From IMG/VR virus record IMGVR_UViG_3300030098_005177, positions 1 through 50,535 of that record: DNA of 50,535 nt. One strand, 5' to 3'. The notes under the pieces were generated by a model. It was not told where the DNA came from. It was given only the letters and a program-made list of their open reading frames with translations, and did no database searches. Positions 1 through 6,824 of this stretch are shown one piece after another; positions within the stretch are counted from its first letter, which is position 1; every line of letters starts with the position of its first letter. The translations under genes and the position numbers were made by a program. The stretch comes from a virus.

Positions 1-109
1 GAAGGTATATGTGAAGAATAAGGCTGGTTATAATATGATGGAGCGAATTACTATCGGTAAGCCTAAGGAAAGGCCTGTAGATGAAAAGCCTTTGGGTGAT
101 GTGCTATAA
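1..109 (+). CDS. 3' fragment of the early hypothetical gene at 50154-50516
   Basis: The reading frame is open from the left edge to the TAA at 107-109 and encodes the last 35 or so residues of the 120-residue protein at the right end of the window, with Ala replaced by Val at one position. It is not a separate gene. On the circular molecule the full gene spans the junction and is the first gene of the plus-strand block. No function is recognised. Confidence 0.9.
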   Translation, partial: KVYVKNKAGYNMMERITIGKPKERPVDEKPLGDVL

Positions 110-128
110 CTTCCTGGATGTAATGGAG
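1..128. repeat. Left copy of 128-bp terminal direct repeat
   Basis: These bases recur at 50408-50535 with one difference: T at 78 against C at 50485. The repeat lies inside the 3' end of a gene and the intergenic bases after it, as expected when a circular or circularly permuted genome is assembled as a linear contig. A true short terminal redundancy is also possible. The mismatch changes Val to Ala in the encoded protein, so the two ends came from slightly different molecules or one holds a sequencing error. Confidence 0.95.
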
Positions 129-158
129 AGGCGTCTTTACCGGCGTCTCTCTTTTTTT
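126..158 (+). terminator. Rho-independent terminator after the first early gene
   Basis: An 8-bp stem (GAGAGGCG at 126-133 with CGTCTCTC at 144-151, one G-T wobble) and a 10-base loop are followed by seven T residues. It lies 16 bases after the stop codon of the first early gene, so it should end or attenuate that transcript before the gene at 221. Confidence 0.85.
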
Positions 159-220
159 AATAATACTACACACATAACTGCGTGTGGAATCTTTATTTTT
201 AATAAGAAAGGAATGGTAAT

Positions 221-511
221 ATGTGTAATAAAAGACCTTTAGATCCAACTGATGAAGTTAATGTAAAGTATAGTAATTTTGATGAAGCTCTTATGAAAAT
301 GGAAACTTATACCAAAGGGATGAATGGTACAGATGCAACAGAATATCTTAATATTGCTTTATTAAATAATTACTTAAGAAGCAATCAAATTAAGATTAAA
401 GCCTTAGAGTATAGAATTTCTAAATTAGAAAAAGATTTAAAAAAAGTAAAGACAGAAAGTGTGGATACTGTAAATGATCCATACTATAACTTAGACAAAC
501 AAAAGGAGTGA
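221..511 (+). CDS. Small early hypothetical protein with C-terminal coiled coil
   Basis: This encodes 96 residues. AAGGAATGGTAAT lies just upstream of the ATG and gives a plausible ribosome binding site. The C-terminal third is lysine- and glutamate-rich and has the heptad-like pattern of a short coiled coil, which suggests a protein interaction surface. No enzymatic motif is visible. It lies between two terminator hairpins in the early block, as is typical for small phage proteins that act on the host. The function is unknown. Confidence 0.7.
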   Translation: MCNKRPLDPTDEVNVKYSNFDEALMKMETYTKGMNGTDATEYLNIALLNNYLRSNQIKIKALEYRISKLEKDLKKVKTESVDTVNDPYYNLDKQKE

Positions 512-515
512 TTTA

Positions 516-686
516 ATGGCAAACACTATTAGTGTGATCACGCTAAGGCCTCAAAGAGAGTTTAAGATACAATCAAGCGGACTAGTCCATATTGTATTTG
601 CACACTCAAGATTAGAGGCTTTAAGAAAAGGACGGGATTGGTTTAATACTACTGCAGTTAGAATAATTAATTCTAAAGCGGAGTAG
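516..686 (+). CDS. Small early hypothetical protein (56 aa)
   Basis: This 56-residue frame starts four bases after the preceding stop codon. AAAAGGAG upstream is an excellent ribosome binding site, which is the main reason to accept so short a gene. The product is slightly basic and begins MANTISVITLR. No motif is recognised. It is co-transcribed with the gene at 221 and is followed by a strong terminator. Confidence 0.65.
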   Translation: MANTISVITLRPQREFKIQSSGLVHIVFAHSRLEALRKGRDWFNTTAVRIINSKAE

Positions 687-706
687 TTACAGCCAACCGT
701 ATCTAA

Positions 707-756
707 AAAAGCCCGTTGAATGGATCGTTTCGGGGACCCAGAGTAGGCGGGCTTTT
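707..756 (+). terminator. Long-loop terminator hairpin
   Basis: AAAAGCCCG at 707-715 pairs perfectly with CGGGCTTTT at 748-756, giving a 9-bp stem whose 3' arm supplies the T tract. The 32-base loop is longer than usual and contains TGG...CCA, which may form a second small stem. Because the stem starts with A and ends with T it could work in both directions. Confidence 0.75.
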
Positions 757-802
757 ATATTTTAAATTTATAATAGTTCGAGGTGATAAGGAGAAACAGT
801 AA

Positions 803-934
803 ATGCCAAGATGTCCTTATAAATATAAGTACGAGCTAGTAAATTGGTTAGTAAAAACACGTAATTACAATAGAAACAAGGTAAATAAATTATCCAAAAA
901 GCAGTTGTATGCTATTTGGTATAGTGCCAAGTAA
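803..934 (+). CDS. Small early hypothetical protein (43 aa)
   Basis: This 43-residue basic frame is preceded by AAGGAGAAACAGTAA and the ATG, an ideal ribosome binding site and spacing. It lies alone between two terminator hairpins. Lysine, asparagine and tyrosine dominate, and the middle (NKLSKKQLYAIWY) resembles a short helical nucleic-acid-binding segment, but that is only an impression. The function is unknown. Confidence 0.6.
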   Translation: MPRCPYKYKYELVNWLVKTRNYNRNKVNKLSKKQLYAIWYSAK

Positions 935-947
935 GTCCTTGTTTGTA

Positions 948-979
948 CCTCGCGGAGATAGCATCAAAGCGAGGTTTTT
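948..979 (+). terminator. Rho-independent terminator
   Basis: CCTCGC at 948-953 pairs with GCGAGG at 969-974 across a 15-base loop, followed by TTTTTA. It separates the 43-residue gene from the next operon. It is the third terminator in the first kilobase, so the early region seems to be made of short, separately terminated transcripts. Confidence 0.8.
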
Positions 980-1002
980 ATTTAAAAAAAGAAAGGACAA
1001 AG

Positions 1003-1143
1003 ATGGATAAGTCTGCAATAATACAGCAAATCAATAAGATTATTGAAGATGTGGCAAGGATGAAGAAGTTAATTGAAACTTTGCAAGCAAGATTAAAACA
1101 TACTGAAACTAAAACAGTATATTATAGGAGAACTGATAAATGA
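1003..1143 (+). CDS. Small coiled-coil protein (46 aa)
   Basis: The start chosen is the ATG at 1003, seven bases after GAAAGGA. The open frame extends further upstream, but that part crosses the terminator hairpin and has no ribosome binding site. The 46-residue product is almost entirely one amphipathic helix rich in Ile, Leu, Lys and Glu. Its stop overlaps the next start (ATGA), so the two genes are translationally coupled. The function is unknown. Confidence 0.65.
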   Translation: MDKSAIIQQINKIIEDVARMKKLIETLQARLKHTETKTVYYRRTDK

Positions 1144-1757
1144 AGGATACTTTTAAGTACAACGGTATAACTTATAATAAGCCAAAAAACCCCTCAAAGA
1201 GAATTAAAACTCTTATGGCTTGGTCTGACCAAGAGGAACTTTTGGAAAAAGTAAAAGATAATGTTAATATGAGTCGAGTATTAGATCTTATTATTAGATA
1301 TGTTGAAGATGCTTCACGCGGTGGAGCTGATGCTGTTAAAAGTGCAGCCAATGATATAGATATCTTTAATATTAAGCTTTTTTCATTAATAAAGAAAATA
1401 GCGAAATCAGGTATTAATAAAAGTATTAAGGCTAAACAAGATTACAGCACGCTTGTTGATGATTGTAAAGATTGTTTAAAAATTAATGAATCAGCTTTGA
1501 ATCAAAAGCGTAAAGATTTATACGATCAAATAGTTGCCCGTATTAAGCCTAAATATTTGTATCGTAAAAAGTCAATTAGTCCAAGATCTTTATTTAAAAA
1601 GAAGTATTCTGACTTCTCATCTTTAGAAGACTTTCGTAATAAAGTAAACGCATATCCATATGCAACTTGTACAGGTAAATCTGGAATACCAGGGTTAGGG
1701 TATAGAACTGAAGAATCAATAGTAGATATAATAGATAAGTATGAATATTTACTTTAA
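1140..1757 (+). CDS. Hypothetical protein, lysine-rich (205 aa)
   Basis: This encodes 205 residues, basic and mostly helical in composition, with no family recognised. The C-terminal part has glycine-rich turns (TGKSGIPGLGYR near residue 180) that could be mistaken for a P-loop but lack the GxxxxGK[ST] spacing. It overlaps the coiled-coil gene before it by four bases, so they may form a complex. It lies in the operon that leads into the ubiquitin-like gene. Confidence 0.7.
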   Translation: MKDTFKYNGITYNKPKNPSKRIKTLMAWSDQEELLEKVKDNVNMSRVLDLIIRYVEDASRGGADAVKSAANDIDIFNIKLFSLIKKIAKSGINKSIKAKQDYSTLVDDCKDCLKINESALNQKRKDLYDQIVARIKPKYLYRKKSISPRSLFKKKYSDFSSLEDFRNKVNAYPYATCTGKSGIPGLGYRTEESIVDIIDKYEYLL

Positions 1758-1776
1758 ATAAGGAGATCCATTATGT

Positions 1777-2088
1777 ATGAAAAATGAAAGAATAATAGAA
1801 ATAGAGATATTTATATTAATATTTTTAGTACTTTTAATGTTAATCTTTGGGATAATGAATACAATTAGCAGGGATGATGATTTTGCATCTTTCCACTATC
1901 AAGAAGTACAAAAAGTAAAAAGATACTATGAAGAAATGCAACCTGATGGATTATATCTATTAGATCCAGTAATAATTAAGCTCGATGATTTAAGCTTTCA
2001 GGAGGCTTTCAGAATAGTAAGAGCAGTAAGAGGTAATAATGCTATCTTTTACTGGAAAGGTAATAAGTTCAGCACAAATAAGGAGTAA
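1777..2088 (+). CDS. Single-pass membrane protein (103 aa)
   Basis: This encodes 103 residues with one strongly hydrophobic segment at about residues 6-28 (Ile/Leu/Phe-rich) and a soluble C-terminal domain of about 70 residues. An earlier ATG at 1773 is closed by a stop after four codons, so translation must begin at 1777; AAGGAG lies about a dozen bases upstream. It is two bases ahead of the 60-residue gene that is coupled to the ubiquitin-like gene, so it may be a membrane-anchored partner of that system. That role is inference from position only. Confidence 0.65.
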   Translation: MKNERIIEIEIFILIFLVLLMLIFGIMNTISRDDDFASFHYQEVQKVKRYYEEMQPDGLYLLDPVIIKLDDLSFQEAFRIVRAVRGNNAIFYWKGNKFSTNKE

Positions 2089-2089
2089 T

Positions 2090-2272
2090 ATGAAGCCGAA
2101 AACGGATGATTATGAAAAGCACAAAAGATATGTAGTGCATTATAAGATTGCTGATGAAAAAACGTATAAGTTCTTTGACAAAAAGGACCACGCAGAAACA
2201 TTTGCTACTGATGTTGGTGGCAAAATAACAGTGTACACTACACTAGAAAGAAAAGGTAATAAAAATGGCTGA
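2090..2272 (+). CDS. Small hypothetical protein coupled to the ubiquitin-like gene
   Basis: The start is ATG 2090, five bases after AAGGAG; an upstream extension of the frame overlaps the previous gene and is unlikely. The 60-residue product is charged, with a predicted small alpha/beta pattern (YVVHYKIADEKTYKFF, then a helix, then GKITVYTTLE). Its last eight bases overlap the start of the ubiquitin-like gene, so the two should be made in fixed ratio. No family is recognised. It may be an accessory of the conjugation system. Confidence 0.65.
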   Translation: MKPKTDDYEKHKRYVVHYKIADEKTYKFFDKKDHAETFATDVGGKITVYTTLERKGNKNG

Positions 2273-2495
2273 TAATGTAACAACTTCAAGTAATGAAATA
2301 GTTATTGAATTAATGAGCGGAACTGCCGACTATCAAGAAACAAGGACGACAGCACGCACAGTAGGAGAACTAAAGCGAGAACTTGGATTAACAGGAACTA
2401 TTGCTGTAAATAGAGTAATTGCAACTGATGAAACTCCTTTAGAAGAAGGAAGTAAGGTAGTTTTCCGAGGATCAAATATGAAGGGTGGCTGTTAA
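2265..2495 (+). CDS. Ubiquitin-like beta-grasp modifier ending Gly-Gly-Cys (ThiS/MoaD type)
   Basis: This encodes 76 residues. The pattern fits the ThiS/MoaD/ubiquitin beta-grasp fold: strand EIVIELMSG (11-19), strand around residues 24-32, helix VGELKRELGL (33-42), strand TIAVNRVIA (45-53), then the family-typical TPLEEGSKVVFRGS (57-70), and a tail with Gly74-Gly75-Cys76. Such proteins are adenylated by E1 enzymes at the C-terminal glycine and then carry sulfur or are joined to lysines. Downstream genes supply E1, an E2-like protein and a JAB protease, which favours conjugation over sulfur transfer. The extra Cys76 after Gly-Gly implies processing, or direct use of the cysteine. The start overlaps the previous gene; AAAGG lies upstream. 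Confidence 0.85.
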   Translation: MADNVTTSSNEIVIELMSGTADYQETRTTARTVGELKRELGLTGTIAVNRVIATDETPLEEGSKVVFRGSNMKGGC

Positions 2496-2656
2496 TCACG
2501 TCATTCTTATTAGTATAAGTTATAATTGAAAGATATCAAATGGATACGGCAAAGCAACGTCACTCGCTACTATTCAGGTGCACTTGATGTACAGGATATG
2601 TAGAAATGAGCACTAATCCTTTAAGGATACGAAATTTTTATCTTTTAATTTAATTA

Positions 2657-2710
2657 GCAGGGAGGGATCTTTAAATTGCCCGAGGGTATACATTTTTCTT
2701 CCCTCTCTGC
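2657..2710 (+). other. Large hairpin between the ubiquitin-like and E2-like genes
   Basis: The spacer 2496-2728 (233 bases) is the longest gap in the early block. GCAGGGAGGGA at 2657-2667 pairs with TCCCTCTCTGC at 2700-2710 (11 bp, one G-T wobble) around a 32-base loop. It ends 18 bases before the ATG of the E2-like gene. No T tract follows, so it looks more like a leader, processing or attenuation structure than a terminator. A small palindrome TCCTTTAAGGA lies near 2617-2627. The rest of the spacer has no convincing gene. Confidence 0.6.
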
Positions 2711-2728
2711 TTAACTTTAAGGAATAAT

Positions 2729-4462
2729 ATGTTACCAAAACTATTTAAATACGAAAGATTATCTGATGTAGGTGAGTTTTTCACAAAATTAGATAATTTT
2801 AATGTACAATATAACAGTGATGTAGATGTATATGAATCTGCAAGATGGAAAAATGGGACTTATAATAAGTTTAAAAAAATAGCAATAGATACCCAATATC
2901 CTCACTGGAAAAGTAAAAGAGGAGCCAATAAGGTACATAAACTCCTAGAAAGAAGAAATTGGAGATATGAAAACTTCAAAACACAATTAACTGAATTGAA
3001 TAATTTCCTAGTTGGATATAGATATAGAGGTTTAACCTTAAAAAATGAAGAATCTGTAACGGCTGGGAAAACATTTATTGAAGGGTATATTGAAAGTATA
3101 GAAAATATTAGTGATAATAATATTGATGCAGAAATAACTACATCTCCCTGGTTTAGTTCTAAGGATATAAATAAAATCCCTAATGATATGATAAGCTCTT
3201 TTCCTCAGGTGAATGATAAAGGGGAAATATATGAGAAATTATATAATAATGAATTAGATATAGATCGTAATTCTCCATCAAATTGGTACCTAAATATTAA
3301 GTTTGATTTAAGGGATATTATCCTTAAACCTACATATGGTGATAAACCAAGTATAGAAATACCTTTTGGAGATATTTACCTTTTGTTTACGATACCATTA
3401 TCAGGATTATATGATTTAAGTCGATCTAATGGCTCAACTAGATTAAGATCTAGTCTTATTAAGATAAAGCAATGGGCTTATGTCTATCCATACTTTCCTA
3501 AAGTCAAACATCCTTTTGTAACTACTACAAATAATTTTCATTATGAAAGACAGCCGTCAAGTTATAATGATTTAAATTCTTATTCTTTAGGGAATACGTG
3601 CTTTGGAGATTTGCACGATAGAATATTAATATTGATTGGCAAGGGTAGATTTGATGAAGTTATGTTTTATCTTCAAGAATGGTCATCAGCTTATCCTATG
3701 GATACAGTTAACCCATTAAATAATATATCTTATTCTACAATAATATCTGATAAAAATTGGCCAAGTATATATAAAGACAGGATAATAATTGTTCAAGAAA
3801 ATTGCAAAAGAAGAGTTGATTCTTACAAGCAAGGCGGGACTGAACATTATAATCCAGATATAGGAATTAATGAACAATATATAGCAGATAATTGCGTCAA
3901 TTGTGACTTAATAACTAGATGTAATGTCTTTAATGATTATTTATTATGGTCTAACCTTATCGCTAAGTATGAATGTAGCTTATCTAAAAAAGATATAGAT
4001 ATATTGAATAATTTCTATAAAAAGCACTTTAATAACGATAAGTATAAGGATGATTTTATTGAAGCATATGAAGTATTTGTAAATAATATAGCGGATATAG
4101 AAGATTCAAAGAGTTATTTTTGTAGCCTTTTCCAAGAGTTTGATGATATACCTTTTAAGATAGATAGATTTGTCAGTCAAGACTGTATAGATAATTTATT
4201 ATCTGGAACACTTGATTTGGAAGAATTTTGCTATCTGATAGAAGATTTGTGGCTAATTGTAGATAGGCTTTATATAATAGATGTATATCCAGAAAGAGTA
4301 GAAGACTTAGGGATTGATATAACTACTACAAGTCACGCAGATCTAGAAGAGTATCTAATCGCTTGGAAATTTCAAGATGGGGCTAATTATAAACCCTTTA
4401 GAGAAATATTTTTAAACAGATTTATCTCTAAATCAATTCACAAAATAAGGAGAAACAGTTGA
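2729..4462 (+). CDS. Large protein with E2-like (ubiquitin-conjugating) core
   Basis: This encodes 577 residues; an AAGGA ribosome binding site precedes the ATG. Residues 253-331 follow the E2 signature in order: Y253-P254, F256-P257, H261-P262, then after an insertion of about 20 residues GNTC (Cys291) followed by FGDL, and finally S-x-Y-P with N328-P-L-N331. In E2 enzymes the cysteine carries the modifier as a thioester and the C-to-PLN spacing is about 33; here it is 38. The canonical HPN asparagine is Phe263. The flanks of about 250 residues on each side are unrecognised; a CVNC...C cluster near 388-397 could bind zinc. It overlaps the JAB gene by four bases. The E2 call comes from motif order and context, not from a profile search. 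Confidence 0.7.
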   Translation: MLPKLFKYERLSDVGEFFTKLDNFNVQYNSDVDVYESARWKNGTYNKFKKIAIDTQYPHWKSKRGANKVHKLLERRNWRYENFKTQLTELNNFLVGYRYRGLTLKNEESVTAGKTFIEGYIESIENISDNNIDAEITTSPWFSSKDINKIPNDMISSFPQVNDKGEIYEKLYNNELDIDRNSPSNWYLNIKFDLRDIILKPTYGDKPSIEIPFGDIYLLFTIPLSGLYDLSRSNGSTRLRSSLIKIKQWAYVYPYFPKVKHPFVTTTNNFHYERQPSSYNDLNSYSLGNTCFGDLHDRILILIGKGRFDEVMFYLQEWSSAYPMDTVNPLNNISYSTIISDKNWPSIYKDRIIIVQENCKRRVDSYKQGGTEHYNPDIGINEQYIADNCVNCDLITRCNVFNDYLLWSNLIAKYECSLSKKDIDILNNFYKKHFNNDKYKDDFIEAYEVFVNNIADIEDSKSYFCSLFQEFDDIPFKIDRFVSQDCIDNLLSGTLDLEEFCYLIEDLWLIVDRLYIIDVYPERVEDLGIDITTTSHADLEEYLIAWKFQDGANYKPFREIFLNRFISKSIHKIRRNS

Positions 4463-5388
4463 AAGACGAAAATAATAAAGACAAAAAATTCTGGATTCAT
4501 CCAGATGATTTTGATAAAATAATACAGTATGCACAATCTTCATACTCACAATTTAAAGCTGAAATCGCTGGACAATTAATGGTAGTTGAAGATAAAGATG
4601 GAGACTTTATATTAAAGAATCCTGTTATCCTGAAGCAAACAGTATCTGGTGCAGAATGTGATTTAGATGCTGAAGAACTAGCAATTTATTATTCAACGAT
4701 AGCTGAAGAATATGGAACTAATGTTAGACACTGTTGGTGGCATAGCCATCATACTATGGATGCTTTCTGGTCAGGTACAGATAACTCTACGATATTGAAT
4801 AATCCTAGCAAGGATTTTACAGTAAGTTTAGTTATAAACCTTAAAAGAGAGTATAAGCTGAGGATACAATTCTTTAAACCATTTTTACACGAAGAAAACG
4901 TCACTTTAAATTTTCTTAAAACTGAGGATAAATCTAATCCTGAGATTGATGCTGAAGTGAAGAAATTGTGTCAAAAGGAAACTGCATTTGTATATTCAAA
5001 GCAATTGATAGCTAGAGGTCCTAATAATCAATATAATATATTTAATAGAGATGATGATTATGGAGGTTATGGAAACTATTATAATCATTATAGCAGTACG
5101 CTAAATAATGATGTTGATTTAAGTAAATTAGAGGCAAATATGCAAGATACGTTGCTTGATGAGATATCTGCTTTAACTGATAATTTTTATAATGAGCTAG
5201 AAAATAAGGAAGGATATAAGGAATGGAATAAATATGCTAAAAGAAAAAATCAAGAGATCTCTAAATATAATATCAAACTTATCAAGTTTAAAACTAATGA
5301 TGAATTTGAGACAGCTACTATGAGATATTGGCCAGAAGATTATATTCACAATATAAAGAAAGAAAAAAGTATATGCAATTTAATATAA
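4459..5388 (+). CDS. JAMM/JAB metalloprotease (deubiquitinase-like)
   Basis: This encodes 309 residues with a TTG start placed after AAGGAGAAACAG. The JAMM zinc motif is intact: Glu35 in AEIAG, His95-Ser-His97, Ser105 and Asp108, which is the HxH-x10-D spacing with the usual serine. JAB proteases cut after the C-terminal Gly-Gly of ubiquitin-like proteins. In this operon it should mature the Gly-Gly-Cys modifier, remove it from targets, or both. Residues 1-150 hold the JAB domain. The remaining half is charged, with a Tyr/Asn/Asp-rich linker near 190-215, and is unrecognised. Its last 16 bases overlap the chosen start of the E1 gene. Confidence 0.9.
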   Translation: MKDENNKDKKFWIHPDDFDKIIQYAQSSYSQFKAEIAGQLMVVEDKDGDFILKNPVILKQTVSGAECDLDAEELAIYYSTIAEEYGTNVRHCWWHSHHTMDAFWSGTDNSTILNNPSKDFTVSLVINLKREYKLRIQFFKPFLHEENVTLNFLKTEDKSNPEIDAEVKKLCQKETAFVYSKQLIARGPNNQYNIFNRDDDYGGYGNYYNHYSSTLNNDVDLSKLEANMQDTLLDEISALTDNFYNELENKEGYKEWNKYAKRKNQEISKYNIKLIKFKTNDEFETATMRYWPEDYIHNIKKEKSICNLI

Positions 5389-6038
5389 GAAGCAGTGGTT
5401 TAATTAATGACTTTGGAAATAAAATCTTCCATATACTTGGTTGCGGGGCTATAGGTAGTTCCGCAGCTACTCAATTATGTCGTATGGGTGTAGAAAATTT
5501 TATTCTATATGATATGGACAAAGTTGGAGTAGAAAATATTGGCGTAAGTCAATTTACTACTAAAGACATAGGAAGAAGCAAAGTTCAGGCTCTTAAAAGA
5601 CAATTACTTGATATAAATAGTAATATATCATCAGTTCTTTCTGATGGAGAATTTAAAGAGTATTTCAAGAAGTTAGATAGTCGAGACGTGGTTATTATCG
5701 GTTTTGATAATATGGCTATAAGAAAACAGGCTGCAGAGTTAGCATTATCACGCCCCAACAAACCGTTTTTATTAATAGACGGAAGAATGGGTGCAGAACA
5801 ATACCAACAATATGTTTTTGTTAATCCAAAATTAAAGGATTATATGAAATATTGGTATGATGATGACTCAGCATCTACTGAACCTTGCAATGCAAAAGCA
5901 ACGAGTTATTGTTCAAATATGAGTGGTAGCTTTATAGCAAATGCAGTTAAGAAAGTTATGAATAATGAAGGGTATAGTAAAGAATTTTTCTTTCAATTTC
6001 CCAATTATTCCTTGGGAAGATCAAGCGTTATTCATTAA
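5373..6038 (+). CDS. ThiF/E1-like adenylating enzyme
   Basis: The start chosen is ATG 5373, giving 221 residues; a TTG at 5328 extends the frame but lacks a binding site and adds a basic tail. The Rossmann nucleotide loop HILGCGAIGSS gives Gly23-x-Gly25-x-x-Gly28. ILYDMDKV supplies Asp47 and Asp49, and GRSKVQAL supplies Lys70. The usual N-x-x-R-Q motif reads ENIGVSQF, so the arginine is replaced. PCNAKATSY places a candidate thioester cysteine at 172. E1 enzymes adenylate the glycine end of ubiquitin-like proteins. The protein is core-only, with no ubiquitin-fold domain, as in ThiF/MoeB. It overlaps the JAB gene and closes the cassette. Confidence 0.88.
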   Translation: MQFNIRSSGLINDFGNKIFHILGCGAIGSSAATQLCRMGVENFILYDMDKVGVENIGVSQFTTKDIGRSKVQALKRQLLDINSNISSVLSDGEFKEYFKKLDSRDVVIIGFDNMAIRKQAAELALSRPNKPFLLIDGRMGAEQYQQYVFVNPKLKDYMKYWYDDDSASTEPCNAKATSYCSNMSGSFIANAVKKVMNNEGYSKEFFFQFPNYSLGRSSVIH

Positions 6039-6058
6039 CTTACAAGGTCGTTAATTAT

Positions 6059-6128
6059 GAACTTTTGGGGCAATGATTCATACTACCGTGTGTGACATTT
6101 TCATCTCCGATTATTGTCCCATTAGTTC
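6059..6128 (+). other. Long two-part hairpin closing the conjugation cassette
   Basis: GAACT (6059-6063) pairs with AGTTC (6124-6128) and GGGGCAAT (6067-6074) with ATTGTCCC (6113-6120). The inner stem can extend four more pairs and encloses a 30-base loop. There is no T tract. It fills most of the 117-base spacer between the E1 gene and the recombination genes. It could be an RNase III-type processing site, an mRNA-stabilising structure or a polymerase signal; the sequence does not decide. Confidence 0.6.
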
Positions 6129-6155
6129 TAAAATCAAATAAAATAAGAGGTACTT

Positions 6156-6824
6156 ATGTTAGAAGTGACAAAACGTAAGGCCGTAACACAGGACCCAAAA
6201 ATTCTGTTGATTTATGGCCCCCCTAAGATAGGGAAAACTACTATGCTCTCTAAATTAGATAAATGTCTAATATTAGATACAGAGCAAGGAGCACGTATGG
6301 TCGATGGCCATATAGTAGAAGTTGATTCTCGCAAAGCGTTAATCGATTTAATTAAGAAAGCAAAAGACGGGCATTCTTTCAAATACATAGCTATTGACAC
6401 TATTGATAAAGTAGTACAATGGGCTGAAACTGCTGTATGTGAAGAACACGAAGTTCAATCACTAGCAGATTTACCATTTGGTAAAGGTTGGGGACTTGCT
6501 CGTGATAAGGTAATGAATACAATCAAAACTTTATCTGGATTATGTGACCATCTAATAATAGTTGGACACAGAAAGACTGCAAAAGCTATTGTTGAAGGTA
6601 ATGATGCAATAGAACCTGAGTCTTTAGAAATAACAGGTAGATTGAAGAATATGATTATGGCAGATTGTGATGCTATTGGATATGTCTTTAGAGACGAAGA
6701 AGAAGTTTTAAAATTAACTTTCAAAAGTAATAATACTCTAGAGGCAGGTTCAAGAAGTCCACATCTACGTGGCAAAGTTCTTGACTTTGATTGGAAACAA
6801 ATATATTTAGGAAAGGCAAAATAA
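6156..6824 (+). CDS. Sak4-like RecA-fold ATPase (recombination/annealing)
   Basis: This encodes 222 residues. A P-loop GPPKIGKTT spans residues 21-29, followed by LILDTE and a Walker B-like FKYIAIDT near residues 70-77. This compact single-domain RecA/AAA type is the Sak4 or phage nucleotide-binding family, which promotes single-strand annealing with a partner SSB. The next gene overlaps by one codon unit (TAATG) and looks like that SSB. It starts the replication part of the plus-strand block, after an AAGAGG ribosome binding site. The match is by motif and context. Confidence 0.8.
   Translation: MLEVTKRKAVTQDPKILLIYGPPKIGKTTMLSKLDKCLILDTEQGARMVDGHIVEVDSRKALIDLIKKAKDGHSFKYIAIDTIDKVVQWAETAVCEEHEVQSLADLPFGKGWGLARDKVMNTIKTLSGLCDHLIIVGHRKTAKAIVEGNDAIEPESLEITGRLKNMIMADCDAIGYVFRDEEEVLKLTFKSNNTLEAGSRSPHLRGKVLDFDWKQIYLGKAK

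Noticed and set aside
705-757. Possible tRNA suggested by a 9-bp stem with a long loop.
   Set aside because: The element is only about 50 bases, has no D, anticodon or T arms and no T-loop consensus; it fits a terminator.
1140-1757. Possible P-loop ATPase because of a TGKSGIPGLG stretch.
   Set aside because: The residues do not have the GxxxxGK[ST] order and no Walker B partner follows.
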